From positions 13,764,001 through 13,828,000 of the forward strand of contig NC_085124.1 of NCBI RefSeq assembly GCF_030269925.1: 64,000 nucleotides of DNA. Direction: 5' to 3'. Both the position numbers and the translations under genes were made by a program. The first letter of the stretch is position 1. Every line of letters starts with the position of its first letter. Below the pieces are notes generated by a model, which was not told the origin of the DNA, searched no databases, and saw nothing but the letters and a program-made list of their open reading frames with translations. Of the stretch, positions 51,832 to 62,456 are shown one piece after another. The DNA comes from Bombyx mori (taxonomy: Eukaryota; Arthropoda; Insecta; Lepidoptera; Bombycidae).

Positions 51832-51972
51832 TTGTAACTATACTTGAGACCTTAGAGCTTACATCTAAAGGTGGGTGGCGCATTTACGTTGTAGATGTCT
51901 ATGGGCTCCAGTAACCACTTAACACCAGGTGGGCTGTGAGCTCGTTCACCCATCTAAGCAATAAAAAAAAAA
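51832..51972 (+). mobile_element. Bm1 SINE, 3' third
   Basis: ttgtaactatacttgagacc to gctcgttcacccatctaagc and an A-tail of 10. Confidence 0.85.
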
Positions 51973-52538
51973 CTAGATCATGAAAGCCATCTTGAAACAT
52001 GAAGCGGATTTCTCAATTGTGTTAAATCCCACTCTTCAATCAGGCAGGCAGGAATGTGATACTTCCTGCCGGCTTACAATACTCCCTACCGGCAGCAATT
52101 TTTAAATTTTCAATATCTTTCGTAATTCATTTGTAGATATCCGTCTGTCTATAGACTGCCAAATTTTGAAAATGTCTTTATAATATGAGTGGCTTACTGT
52201 GTTCACGAATGCTCACCGTAAGCTAAGCTTTTAACAATCCCCGCTAGTGAAACAAAGTGATAAATTTATTTTGCAATGATTTTGATAAATGATTTTTCCG
52301 CGTGTCTTAGATTCCTACGAATTCCGTGAACTATGTCTAAGAATGACAAATAAGCTTTATTAGGCCGTCCCCCGGGACCTATGTGGGTAGCTTTTGTTGG
52401 AGTGATCGTCTGGGTTTCTTATAAAAAGACGCAGATTTGCATGGATAGTTTTTAGTAGTCATTGACGACGCAAGAAGAAGGGGCGACCACACGAATGACA
52501 TTGACACATATTAGGCGAGTGACAGCTGTCAGTTGGTA
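51973..52538. other. no recognised gene
   Basis: Contains a 15-20 bp direct repeat-like pair (gtgatacttcctgccgg then atactccctaccggc) at 52048-52096. No coding. Confidence 0.5.
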
Positions 52539-52583
52539 TCTATATATTAATACGTGAAGCAAAAACTTTGTATCCCTTTTTAC

Positions 52584-53176
52584 CCCCACCGAATGTAGTT
52601 CCGCCTTGTCGTGGCGGTGGGGCTTAAGCGTGCGTCCCTAAAATCGCGTGCAGAGGAATCTGTGTGGGACGCCGCGACCAAGAGAACTGCGCCCAGCTCT
52701 CCGCAGCCGCCTCCGCGTTCTGCGGGGGATGCTTGAGAGAGAGTGAGGGACCCTCTCCCCACCCCCTTTGCACTGGCAAAGTGTGGCATTTAGGGGATGA
52801 GGGGTTGGCTCTCGGGAGCCTGATGAGCCGGCGACACTTTGGTGTCTTCCGGCTGCGGGTTGCCATGTCCCCGGCTTTGGCTACAGGGGAAAGCCTTCCA
52901 GATATGGAAGGTACCGGCTCGCCGGCGTGGCTCCACACCGCGTTGTGGGCGACGGACAGGCTTCGGCCACCGTCGGCCAAACCGTAAACCCCAGTCATGG
53001 GGAACGGGGGCTCCTGCCTTTACTGGTCGGAGCCGCGAGGACGCAAACCTCTTCAAAAATGCCCCAATCTCAAGCTCGACACCCGGCGATGGGATGTATG
53101 GCTGGAGGGTTTCCAGTCCCGAGGGTGTCATAGATCCCAGGGGACCAAACCCCTGGTTAATAAAAAAAGAAATTTC
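52584..53176 (+). other. 5' UTR of the R1-clade LINE
   Basis: GC-rich leader starting cccaccgaatgtagttccgcc. The near-inverse pair ccaccg...cggtgg in its first 40 bases could fold into a stem. Several antisense and shadow frames of 65-124 aa cross it; I regard none as real. The longer ORF1 reading from 52997 begins in this leader. Confidence 0.65.
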
Positions 53177-55654
53177 ATGATGATGGACAATTGTACAAAG
53201 TTAGTACCCCAGGAGGGTACCGCCCGCGAGTCGGGCGGAGAATCCCTCCGTGCTTCTACCTCAGTGGAAGCACGCTGCCCCACGTATTCTGGGGGGGGCA
53301 ACAATTGCCAGGATGAAGGAGGCTGTGCGACGGGCAGCGGAATTCCCGTCGAACCGAGGCGCTCCCCGATCGCCGGCTCGATGCGCTCTGCGCTCGCCAG
53401 CGAGTCGGGTGCGATCAACCCCACCAGACCATCGGTAGGGAAAAAGAGGGGGCGAAGGAAGACCCCACTAACAACGTCCAACGACGGCGGCGCGTCATCT
53501 TCCAGCATCGAGGTGCCGGAAAAGACGATGGCCATCGAGGAGGTGGCTCCGGTGGTTGCGGGGCCTGCCACAACGAAAGACACGATGCCCGCTCCCCAGC
53601 GGCCACCAGTAAGGAGGAGAGGCGCAGTGTCACCAGCGACGTCGGTGGAATCGATGTCGACGTCGGCCGCGTCCCTGGCTAGCGGGGACGAGGCATTCCG
53701 CGACCTCGACCTTGCGCTGGTCAATCTGGCGAAGCTGCTGTCGACTGTGGCTGCCAAGGGCGCTGAGCCAGGCAGCAGCTACAGGAAAAGGCTCCGGGAG
53801 GGAGCCGCTATGGTTAGGACAAAGCTGATCCCCACCCTGTCCAAACTCGTCGGGCAGCTTGACTCCAGGGAGAGTCGCATTCTGGAGGACTCCCCGGTCT
53901 TGCGAGATGGGACTCCCTTGTCGCCGATGCCTGCGCTGGCACACTCTGGGCCCCCCGCGAGGAAGATGGACACCAGCGTGCCCTCACGAGCTGTGATGAG
54001 TGTGGCGGCGCCCATGCCAGCGCCCACTTCTGTGGCCCCTGTTTCACGAGTGCCTACTCCCGCACTCCCTCACCCCCCGCGGAGGGTTGAGTTAAGGCCT
54101 GCGCCACCTCCCCAAATATCGGCCATCCCTGCGTCCATGCAGAGAGGAAGGTTAAGGCCTGCACCAGCGCAGGCTGAAGACATCCGCTCGCCACTGGCGA
54201 GGATGGTAGACGAGTGGCCGGCGCTGTCGCGGCCCAGGCCTGCGGAGCCGCCAAGCAGAGAAGAAATGGTGGCCTGCATCTCGCGGGCGGTGGTGGATGA
54301 GGTCCGCAAACACTTTGCTGGCCTCGAGGAGATGCTCCGCTCCTCGAATGGTTCCGGAAATTGCGTCCCGGCACCAAAAGCCACGACCGCCATACGGGAC
54401 TGGGCCGCGCAGCCGACCTCCACTTCTACCCCATCCGCGAGGGTGGCACGACGTGGAGGCCGGAACCAGAATATCAGAGGTGCGGGAGCCAAGAATCCCG
54501 CCCCGAGATCCCAACCACAGCCTCGTCCCCTTCCTCCTCCCCCGTCAAGCATGGACGAGGGCTGGACAGAAGTGGTGAAGCGGGGTACCAAAGCACGGCG
54601 ACAGACAGCAGCTCTGGCAGCTCCCCAAGAGGCTCGAGCGCCGACCGCTGCAGCCCGAAATACAGCGCTGGCGGCCGTGGCTGCTCCCCGCGAGGGTCGA
54701 GCACCGGCCGCTAGCAAGAAGAAAAACAGAAAGAAGAAGCCGCGCGCAGCGGGGTCAGCTGCCGTGGTAGTGACTTTGCTGCCGGGCGCCGCCGAAAAGG
54801 GCCTCACCTACAATGAGGTGATGGCCCGGGCGCGCGCAGCCGTAAACCTGACAGAAATCGGGGCAGAGGAAGGTCTACGCTTCCGGCATACCGCCAATGG
54901 GGCGAAGCTGCTGGAATGTCCCGGTGCCGATAGTTCTGGCATCGCGGACAAACTAGTGGCGACGCTCCGCGTGGCGTTGCCGGAGGAAGAGGTGCGCGTG
55001 CACAGGCCGGTGAGGATGGCCGAGATTAGGGTCACCGGCCTGGACGACTGCGCCACCAAGGAGGAGGTGGCAGCCGCAATAGCCGCCCAGGGGGGATGTG
55101 CCCCGGAAAGCGTGACCGTGGGCGAACTTCGCTCAGGGTACTCCGGGGCCAGGTCGGCGTGGGCGCGCTGCCCTGTGGAGGCGGCCACTTCTTTGGCCAC
55201 CCCTCCACCGGGAAGATCGACGGGGGATCCGGGGAGACTGCGCGTGGGCTGGATAGCGGCCCACGTGCGTCTCCAAGAACCACGTGCCTGGCGATGCCTC
55301 CGATGCTTCAGCACGGGGCACGGCCTCGCTAGGTGCACCAGCTCAGTTGACCGCAGCGGTCTGTGCTTCCGTTGCGGCCAACCGGGCCACAAAGCGGCGT
55401 CCTGCACGGCCGCCCCGCACTGCGCTCTGTGCGCTGCGGCCGGGCGCAGGGCAAACCACCGGGCGGGAGGCAAGGCGTGTTTCCCGTCCGGTGATAACAC
55501 CGAACGAAACCGGCGCCGGAAATCAAAGCGCCGGCAAAAGAGAAGGTTGGCCAGAGGAGCACTGGCCAACGTTGTAATCCCCGTTGCGGCGCCGGTGCCG
55601 GAGAGCGGGGGCAGCGGTGAAGGGGAGGGGGCGATGGATGTGGTCCAACAGTAA
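53177..55654 (+). CDS. R1-clade LINE ORF1: gag-like protein with zinc knuckles
   Basis: About 825 aa from this ATG. The frame is open 60 codons further up to 52997, but I chose MMMDNC at 53177 because the related short element at 10743-10949 starts at the matching place. The N-terminal half is Ala/Pro/Ser/Arg-rich and probably disordered. Near the C-terminus two classic knuckles (CLRCFSTGHGLARC, CFRCGQPGHKAASC) and one variant (CALCAAAGRRANHRAGGKAC) lie between 55294 and 55490, followed by a strongly basic tail (RNRRRKSKRRQKRR). It should bind element RNA and carry it to the nucleus. The stop TAA shares its last A with the ORF2 start. Frame intact. Confidence 0.87.
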   Translation: MMMDNCTKLVPQEGTARESGGESLRASTSVEARCPTYSGGGNNCQDEGGCATGSGIPVEPRRSPIAGSMRSALASESGAINPTRPSVGKKRGRRKTPLTTSNDGGASSSSIEVPEKTMAIEEVAPVVAGPATTKDTMPAPQRPPVRRRGAVSPATSVESMSTSAASLASGDEAFRDLDLALVNLAKLLSTVAAKGAEPGSSYRKRLREGAAMVRTKLIPTLSKLVGQLDSRESRILEDSPVLRDGTPLSPMPALAHSGPPARKMDTSVPSRAVMSVAAPMPAPTSVAPVSRVPTPALPHPPRRVELRPAPPPQISAIPASMQRGRLRPAPAQAEDIRSPLARMVDEWPALSRPRPAEPPSREEMVACISRAVVDEVRKHFAGLEEMLRSSNGSGNCVPAPKATTAIRDWAAQPTSTSTPSARVARRGGRNQNIRGAGAKNPAPRSQPQPRPLPPPPSSMDEGWTEVVKRGTKARRQTAALAAPQEARAPTAAARNTALAAVAAPREGRAPAASKKKNRKKKPRAAGSAAVVVTLLPGAAEKGLTYNEVMARARAAVNLTEIGAEEGLRFRHTANGAKLLECPGADSSGIADKLVATLRVALPEEEVRVHRPVRMAEIRVTGLDDCATKEEVAAAIAAQGGCAPESVTVGELRSGYSGARSAWARCPVEAATSLATPPPGRSTGDPGRLRVGWIAAHVRLQEPRAWRCLRCFSTGHGLARCTSSVDRSGLCFRCGQPGHKAASCTAAPHCALCAAAGRRANHRAGGKACFPSGDNTERNRRRKSKRRQKRRLARGALANVVIPVAAPVPESGGSGEGEGAMDVVQQ

Positions 55655-58600
55655 TGGACCGCACCTATCGCTTCCTCCAAGGAAACCTTAACCACTCCGC
55701 CAGAGCTCAGGACATGCTGTCTCAGAGCATGGCGGAGTGGTCCATAGATGTGGCTGTGGTCGCCGAGCCGTACTTCGTTCCCCCGGCAAATGATTGCTGG
55801 TTTGGGGACGATGGCGGCCTGGCGGCCATAGTCATAAGAAGAGACGCGGCGATCCCCCCCCTGGCGATGGTGACCAGGGGCCAAGGGTTCGTCGCAGTGC
55901 AGCTGGAAGGGACCGTCGTGATCGGGGCATACTTCTCTCCGAACAGGCCTACCGTCGAGTTCGGGCATTTCCTGGGCAGGATCGGGGCGATTGCTCGCCG
56001 CCTCGCTCCTCATCCAGTGATTCTCGCGGGGGACCTCAATGCGAAGTCTGTCGCATGGGGCTCCCCCCGCTCGGACGCTCGGGGTAGGCTACTGGAGAGG
56101 TGGGCGAACGCGGCCGGCCTCTGTTTGTTGAATAGAGGGTCGGTTGCGACGTGCGTGCGGTGGCAGGGCGAGTCCATTGTGGACGTTACTTTTGCGAGCC
56201 CGGCCATCGCGCGCCGTATCCGCGACTGGAGGGTTTTGGAGGGGGCGGAGACGCTGTCAGATCACCGATATATTCGGTTTGATCTCTCCGCCCGCTCCGC
56301 AGTCGCGGACGCCCACGGTGACTACCCACATGGTGCGCCCCGGTCATTCCCCAGGTGGGCATTGAAGCGCCTGAATAAGGCGCTACTGATGGAAGCCTCT
56401 ACGGTGGCGGCGTGGACGCCCATGCGTCCATATCCGGTTGAGATCGAGCGCGAAGCGGGGTGGTTCCGGGACACGATGCGACGCATCTGCGACGTATCGA
56501 TGCCCCGGATCAGCCCTCGGCCTCCCAATCGCCAGGTGTACTGGTGGTCGCCCGAAATCGCGCAACTCCGCGTGGAGTGCGTTCGGGCGAGGCGCGAGTG
56601 CGCCAGGCATCGCCGCCGTCGCTTGCCGCGGCGCAACGATCCGGTTGCGTTCGCGGTGGTGGAGGCCCGGCTGTACGGCACATTTCGCGTCGCGCAGAGG
56701 GCTTTGCAGCTGGCCATCAGAAGAGCCAAGGACCAACACATGGAGGGTCTCTTGGAGACGCTGGATGAGGATCCGTGGGGGCGACCCTATCATATGGTGC
56801 GCAATAAAATGCGCCCATGGGCCCCCCCAATCACGGAGCGTCTCCAGTCTCAGCAGTTGCGGGACATCGTCTCGGCGCTGTTCCCGCAGGAGCGGGAGGG
56901 ATTTATCGCTCCCGCTATGGACGTCCCGTCGGAAAACGGCGGCGACGCCTCTGCTGAGGTGCCCCATATAACGGGGGCGGAGCTCCATGTGGCCGTGCGT
57001 AAAATGTGCGCGAAGGACACTGCGCCCGGTCCGGACGGAGTCCATGGCCGGGTTTGGGCCTTGGCTCTTGGTGCCCTAGGGGACCGACTCTTGAGACTTT
57101 ACAACTCCTGCCTCGAGTCGGGACGGTTTCCTTCATCGTGGAGGACGGGCAGACTCGTGCTGTTGAGAAAGGAGGGGCGCCCGGCGGATACTGCCGCCGG
57201 GTACCGTCCCATCGTGTTGCTGGATGAGGTGGGCAAGCTGCTGGAACGCATTCTGGCGGTCCGCATCATTCAGCATCTGGTCGGGGTGGGACCCGATCTG
57301 TCGGCGGAGCAGTATGGCTTTCGAGAGGGCCGCTCAACGGTGGACGCGATCCTTCGCGTACGGGCTCTCTCGGAAGAAGCCGTCTCCAGGGGTGGCCTTG
57401 GCGGTGTCGCTCGACATCGCCAATGCGTTTAACACCCTGCCCTGGTCCGTGATAGGGGGGGCACTGGAAAGACACGGAGTGCCTCTCTACCTTCGCCGAC
57501 TGGTGGGTTCCTACTTGGAGGACAGATCGGTCACGTGTACCGGACACGGTGGGATCGTGCACAGGTTCCCGGTCGTGCGCGGTGTTCCACAGGGGTCGGT
57601 GCTCGGCCCCCTTTTGTGGAATATCGGGTATGACTGGGTACTGAGTAGTGCCCTCCTCCCGGGCCTAAGCGTAATCTGTTACGCAGACGACACGCTGGTC
57701 GTGGCCCGGGGGGGGAGTTTTGCTGAGTCTGCTCGTCTTGCCACCGCTGGGGTGGCGCATGTCGTCGGCAAAATCAGGAGATTGGGCCTCGACGTGGCGC
57801 TCAGTAAATCCGAGGCCATGTGGTTCCACAGGCCCCGGAGAGTGCCACCTGTCGATGCCCATATCATGGTTGGAGGCGTCCGTATCGAGGTCGGGGTGCA
57901 GTTGAAGTACCTCGGCCTCATTCTGGACAGTCGTTGGACCTTCCGTGCTCACTTTCAGAACCTGGTCCCTCGTTTGTTGGGGGTGGCCGGCGCGTTAAGC
58001 CGGCTTCTGCCCAACGTGGGGGGGCCTGACCAGGTGACGCGCCGTCTCTATACGGGGGTGGTGCGATCAATGGCCCTATACGGGGCGCCCGTGTGGGGCC
58101 AGTCCCTGGCCGTGGGGGTAGCGAAGCTGCTGCAACGGCCGCAACGCACCATCGCGGTCAGGGTCGTCCGTGGCTATCGCACCATCTCCTTCGAGGCGGC
58201 GTGTGTACTGGCTGGGACGCCGCCTTGGGTCCTGGAGGCGGAGGCGCTCGCCGCTGACTATCAGTGGCGGGCTGACCTTCGTGCCCGGGGCGTGGCACGT
58301 CTCAGCCCCAGTGTGGTCAGAGCGCGGAGGGCCCAATCTCGGCGGTCCGTGCTGGAGTCATGGTCCAGACGGCTGGCCGATCCTTCGGCTGGTCGTAGGA
58401 CCGTCGAGGCGATTCGCCCGGTTCTTGTGAACTGGGTGAATCGTGACAGAGGACGCCTCACTTTCCGGCTCACGCAGGTGCTCACTGGGCATGGTTGCTT
58501 CGGTGAGTTCCTGCACCGGATCGGAGCCGAGCCGACGGCAGAGTGCCACCATTGTGGTTGCGACTTGGACACGGCGGAGCACACGCTCGTTGCCTGCCCC

Positions 58601-58831
58601 GCATGGGAGGGGTGGCGCCGTGTCCTCGTCGCAAAAATAGGAAACGACTTGTCGTTGCCGAGTGTTGTGGCATCGATGCTCGGTGACGACGAGTCGTGGA
58701 AGGCGATGCTCGACTTCTGCGAGTGCACCATCTCGCAGAAGGAGGCGGCGGGGCGCGTGAGAGACGCACAGGCCCGCCGCCGTCGAGCGGGGGCCAGGGA
58801 GGCGGATCTCGCCCAAGCCCTGGCCCTCTAA
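55654..58831 (+). pseudogene. R1-clade LINE ORF2: endonuclease-reverse transcriptase with one frameshift
   Basis: The first part (55654-57432) holds the APE-type endonuclease (LQGNLNH, VVAEPYF, LAGDLNAKSVAWGS, LSDHRYIRF, about residues 1-215) and the start of RT (APGPDGVHGRVW, YRPIVLLDEVGKLLER). The second part, in another frame and effective from about 57395 to 58831, continues with SLDIANAFNTLPW, GVPQGSVLGPLLW and catalytic CYADDTLVV (57680-57691). It ends in a zinc motif (CHHCGCDLDTAEHTLVAC). The break lies at the G run 57389-57392, where one base appears missing. Apart from this the reading is clean, so a sequencing or assembly error is possible. Translation probably depends on the TAATG stop-start. 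The C-terminus contains no RNase H. Confidence 0.88.
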
Positions 58832-59291
58832 GTGTTTCGGGTCTCCCTCACATGTCGGCCTGGGGACCGACGAAGGGGGCCTAAGAAGACGACGTGCAAG
58901 CTGCTCTGCACGCGTTTTATGCATGAGCATCCGGGTGATGGAAGGCCGGCTATCCTCAACCCACGCTGGTTCTGACCCAGCGGGGTATTCCGTAGGATAG
59001 ACCATTCTAACCGGCGCCATCTAGGCGGGCTTCGGATAGCCTGCCGACCGAGAGGGCTGGTGGTCGTGGCGCCGACGACCGCCAGTCCGGCGTCCCGAGG
59101 GGGAGGGTGATGGGAGAGATGTGCTCCGCACTAAACGCTTCACTTTCCCCCCCTTGCCTTTTCATGAGTTTTGTCTCATGCGAGGTTTGGACGTTGGTTG
59201 TTGAGAGACAGGAGGTTTTAGTCGGTTCGACTCCGACATGCCCCGCCCTCCATCCCCAGTGAAGGGCGGAAGTCCGGCGATTTCCTCCTGA

Positions 59292-59292
<1 letters not shown>
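58832..59292 (+). other. 3' UTR of the R1-clade LINE
   Basis: About 460 bp from gtgtttcgggtctccctcac to tttcctcctgac before the poly-A. The same beginning appears after the stop of the second copy at 63957. The 150-aa minus frame at 59007-59459 is read through the poly-A (poly-Phe) and is spurious. Confidence 0.75.

Positions 59293-59381
<89 letters not shown>
59293..59381 (+). repeat. 89-bp pure poly-A tail
   Basis: Uninterrupted A from 59293 to 59381, the longest homopolymer in the window. Confidence 0.97.
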
Positions 59382-59384
<3 letters not shown>

Positions 59385-59886
59385 CTTTTTACGAAAATTG
59401 CGCGGACGGAGGAGTATGAAATTTCTCACACTTATAGAGAATATAGAGAAGAAGTGCACAATGCTAATATTTTTTTTAAATAATGCATAAAAGATACATT
59501 AAATCAATAAAGAAAACATTACACACACTACATACCATGTATTTGACGCACACACGCATGCATACTATTTATTGTCAAACTTTTGTTCTTGACATCGTTG
59601 TCAAATTGAGAATAGATTAAATATTGTTTGTCTTTGTTAATATTTTTTATAGTGTAGTCTTGTCGAAATTTGTGATTATAGAAGTATAAAATACAATCAT
59701 AATAGTGTACAAACTTACAATTCCAATTAATTATAGTCGAATTTCGACTACTGCGGGACCTCTAGTTAATATAAAGATGCGTTAAGGACAATTCTAACAG
59801 CTTTTGCGACCACAACCAGGTCGAATGTAATTGTCGCTGTTGTTTTCTCGGTTGATACGTTGTAGATTTGTTTATGTTTCAACGCT

Positions 59887-60045
59887 TTGAAGTACGTATT
59901 TAAACTCCGCTGCGGCAGACTGGCGGATCTCATCAGCTTGATGGAAAAGTAACAGGTAGTGGTAGGGTTGTCATTTTTCTGTTTTTATGTTTTATTTATT
60001 TTGTTGCGTATTTACGTTATGCGCTACGTGGATTTGCGTTGATGA
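59887..60045. repeat. sequence shared with 40733-40882
   Basis: Near-identical to the other copy, with an extra cattttTCTG-like insertion around 59972-59985. A minus-strand Bm1 begins at the same point. Confidence 0.85.
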
Positions 60046-60294
60046 TTTTTTTTTATTGCTTAGATAGGTGGACGAGCTCACAGCCCACCCGGTGTTAAGT
60101 GGCTACTGGAGCCCATAGACATCTACAACGTAAATGCCGCTATCCACCTCGAGACATGATTTCTAAGGTCTCAAATATAGTTACAACGGCTGCCCCACAC
60201 TTCAAACCGAAACGCGTTACTGCTTCACGGCAGAAATAGGTAGGGCGGTGGTACCTACCCGCGCGGACTCACAAGTGGTCCTACCACCAGTAAT
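60046..60294 (-). mobile_element. Bm1 SINE, 5'-truncated
   Basis: Poly-T, near-consensus core, ending ctaccaccagtaat. Paired with the shared flank described at 40733. Confidence 0.88.
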
Positions 60295-60367
60295 GTATAT
60301 TTGCTCCGGTAATCACGTAACATCAGATAGGCCGTGAGCCTGTCCCTCCATGTAGGCAATAAAAAAA
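60295..60367 (+). repeat. Bm1-like SINE 3' end, decayed
   Basis: gctccggtaatcacgtaacatc to gtaggcaataaaaaaa follows the Bm1 3' plan in the opposite orientation to its neighbour. Confidence 0.65.
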
Positions 60368-60575
60368 TGAGAGATCAAGCCCACTGGCCATCTGATGCAT
60401 TGTTCAATCAGGACTCAAAGACTTTTTTGTATTGTATATGTCGTCCCAATCCTAGAACCGGTATGCTTGACGGCTTTGCCGCGGAAATAGATAGGATAGT
60501 GGTATTTACTATTGCTATACTCCCACTATACTGTTATTAAACTCAGAAAACGCTATTTCTCATTTTCCGGCGAAT
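60368..60575. other. no gene; Bm1-like words inside
   Basis: ggctttgccgcggaaatagat near 60470-60500 resembles part of Bm1. The frames at 60334-60540 and the start of 60512-60838 are not meaningful here. Confidence 0.45.
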
Positions 60576-60898
60576 CTATAGTGGCATGTCTGTATTGTAC
60601 CGCCCGCCACCGGAGTAGAGTTCATCCATACTACCTGGTGCCACTGCGGTCATCCACAGTGCGTTTCCAGAGGTATTTTTTGCCACGTACCATCCGGCTA
60701 TGGAATGAGCTCCCCTCCACGGTGTTTCCCGAGCGCTATGACATGTCCTTCTTCAAACGAGGCTTGTGGAGAGTATTAAGCGGTAGGCAGCGGCTTGGCT
60801 CTGCCCCTGGCATTGCTGAAGTCCATGGGCGACGGTAACCACTCACCATCAGGTGGGCCGTATGCTCGTCTGCCTACAAGGGCAATAAAAAAAAAAAA
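60576..60898 (+). mobile_element. CR1/Jockey-type LINE, 5'-truncated tail
   Basis: The frame reads RHRSRVHPYYL, TVRFQRYFLPRTIRLWNELP, then VFPERYDMSFFKRGLWRVL and GSAPGIAEVHGRR plus stop at 60838. This is the conserved C-terminus of a non-LTR RT abundant in moths (LPRT..LWN.LP..VF). The 3' UTR of about 50 bp ends cctacaagggcaataaaa and a 13-base A-tail. Other 3' ends of this family are at 16046-16175 and, decayed, 10190-10290. Confidence 0.82.
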
Positions 60899-61063
60899 AT
60901 TGTAAAATTGCGCTAGATACGTGCCTAAGTGTGATCGTAGAGATAAGATTAAGTATAGTAGATGTGCAATCAGTTTAACCCTACTTACTAGTGTATCTAC
61001 GTCACGTACGATCGTACGTTACGATTTAAGGACGTATTTAACACAAAAATACTGCACTGTAAA
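60899..61063. other. no recognised gene
   Basis: Includes cacgtacgatcgtacgttacg, a 20-bp near-palindrome at 61000-61020. Otherwise unassigned. Confidence 0.45.
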
Positions 61064-61183
61064 AACTGAGACCTTAGAACTCACGTGTCGAGATGGGTAG
61101 CGGCATTTACGTTGCAGATGTCCACGGGCTACGGTAACCACTTAAGTGGACCGTCAACTTGTCCACCCATCGAAAAAATAAAG
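61064..61183 (+). repeat. Bm1 SINE 3' third, diverged
   Basis: actgagaccttagaactcac to cagatgtccacgggctacgg and caacttgtccacccatcg, with the caccaggtg block deleted. Confidence 0.7.
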
Positions 61184-61261
61184 AAAGCATATACAAACAT
61201 GCATTGATTTTTATTTAATTTTATGGATCGAACTGTATTATTGTTTGATTTGATTTTAACA

Positions 61262-61539
61262 CTAGCTGACCCTACAGACTTCGTAGTGCCTCAATCGATA
61301 AATAAAAGACCTAAACTTTTGTATAAAATAAACTTAAAACAAACAAAAGGAATCCGCCTGCCGGGGCAAAAGTGTTATTTTTATTTAATTCCAAGCATTT
61401 TCATATTTATCTACCTTTCTAACCTTCTCTGGACTTCCACAAAATTAAATAATTCAAGACCAAAATTAGCCAAATCGGTCGAGCCGTTCTCGAGTTTTAG
61501 CGAGACTAACGAACAGCAATTCATTTTTATATGTATAGA
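61262..61539 (-). mobile_element. small Helitron (CTAGctgacc family)
   Basis: Starts, on the minus strand, TCTATACATATAAAAATGAA (61539) and ends ctgtagggtcagCTAG at 61262, followed by T. The base before the start is not the expected A, so the exact 5' border is uncertain. The 107-aa plus frame at 61223-61546 covers the repeat and matches the frame in the copy at 27464, so it is repeat-derived. Confidence 0.72.
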
Positions 61540-61720
61540 ATACTGATCTTTCAATTACACAATGTACAAATATTGATATTGTTTTTAATATTGTCTTCAA
61601 TTTCCGCTAACTGTAGACATAATTAAATGTAATTTTACGGCTTATTTCGCGTTTACATCGTCATTGTTTTGTTTCGGATAAATGCTTCATTTCAGTCGTC
61701 CGCGAAGTATTAAAACATTA

Positions 61721-62140
61721 CTAGAGGTCCCGCAGTAGTCGAAATTGGACTATAATTCATCATAATTGTAAGTTTGTACACTATTATGATTGTATTTTAT
61801 ACTTCTATAATCACAAATTTCGCCATGACTACACTATAAAAAATATTAACAAAGACAAACAATATTTAATCTATTCTCAATTTGACAACAGACGTCAAGA
61901 ACAAAAGTTTGACAATAAATAGTATGCATGCGTGTGTGCGTCAAATACATGGTATGTAGTGTGTGTAATGTTTTCTTTGTTGATTTAATGTATCTTTTAT
62001 GCATAATTTAAAAAAAATATTAGCATTGTGCACTTCTTCTCTATATTCTCTATAAGTGTGGAAAATTTCATACTCCTCCGTGCGCGCAATTTTCGTAAAA
62101 AGGGATACAAAGTTTTTGCTTCACGTATTAAATATATAGA
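61721..62140 (-). mobile_element. small Helitron (TCTATATATTAATACG family), complete
   Basis: On the minus strand TCTATATATTTAATACGTGA starts at 62140 after A, and CTAG ends at 61721 before T. The 3' hairpin (agtccaatttcgact here, with one mismatch) precedes the end. At 420 bp it is the best uninterrupted copy of the family. Confidence 0.85.
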
Positions 62141-62456
62141 TTAGGAGTATCGTAAATAATGTAATTACAAAAAAAAAACACAATTCGAGATTAAGCCGTA
62201 AAAATGGTTCTAATTGTGAAATTCATTAGTCTTGTTATCAGGGTTTGATTACATTTGGCGTGTAAATAGCTACACCATGTGTGCTGTTGGCAAATGGTTT
62301 AAATGAAGCGATGCGCAAGCGGCAGAGATATTTTAGAGATTCGGTGAAGATGGGAAGACACAGTTTGAATTATATTACAATACCCGTGATTCACCGGATG
62401 TTGTCCAAGTCCTCATCCTCTCCAGCGCTTGGGTTCCTAATGGTTTCTCGTGAACA
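62141..62456. other. no recognised gene
   Basis: A 61-aa frame at 62281-62466 has no domain. Nothing else is seen. Confidence 0.5.

Larger units (their letters stand above)
52575..59392 (+). mobile_element. full-length R1-clade LINE with 89-bp A-tail
   Basis: Seen: cctttttac at 52575-52583 and 59384-59392 flanks an element of 6.8 kb (52584-59383). A 590-bp GC-rich 5' UTR, ORF1, a TAATG junction, ORF2, a 460-bp 3' UTR and an uninterrupted A run of 89 (59293-59381) follow in order. ORF1 with CCHC knuckles and ORF2 starting LQGNLNHSARAQ place it in the R1 clade (R1/TRAS/SART/Kendo group). It is not in telomeric repeats or rDNA here. GC content is far above the surroundings. A second, 5'-truncated copy begins at 63378. 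Confidence 0.93.
52539..59765 (+). mobile_element. small Helitron (TCTATATATTAATACG family) split by the R1-clade LINE
   Basis: The 5' part (52539-52583) starts TCTATATATTAATACGTGAA after an A. The 3' part (59384-59765) ends agtcgaatttcgact (a 7-bp-stem hairpin), ten bases, then CTAG followed by T. All four Helitron marks are present: TC start, 3' hairpin, CTRR end, A|T site. Without the LINE it is about 418 bp, like the copy at 61721. Confidence 0.85.

Noticed and set aside
52997..53176. N-terminal extension of R1 ORF1 (start at 52997, 885 aa)
   Set aside because: The related short element starts its homologous frame at the position matching 53177, and the extra 60 residues look like read-through of the 5' UTR. 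The upstream ATG cannot be fully excluded.
53128..56741. Many antisense frames of 100-400 aa across the R1-clade LINE (for example 54808-56013 minus)
   Set aside because: High GC makes stop codons rare in all frames. Only the ORF1 and ORF2 frames encode zinc knuckles, endonuclease and RT motifs.
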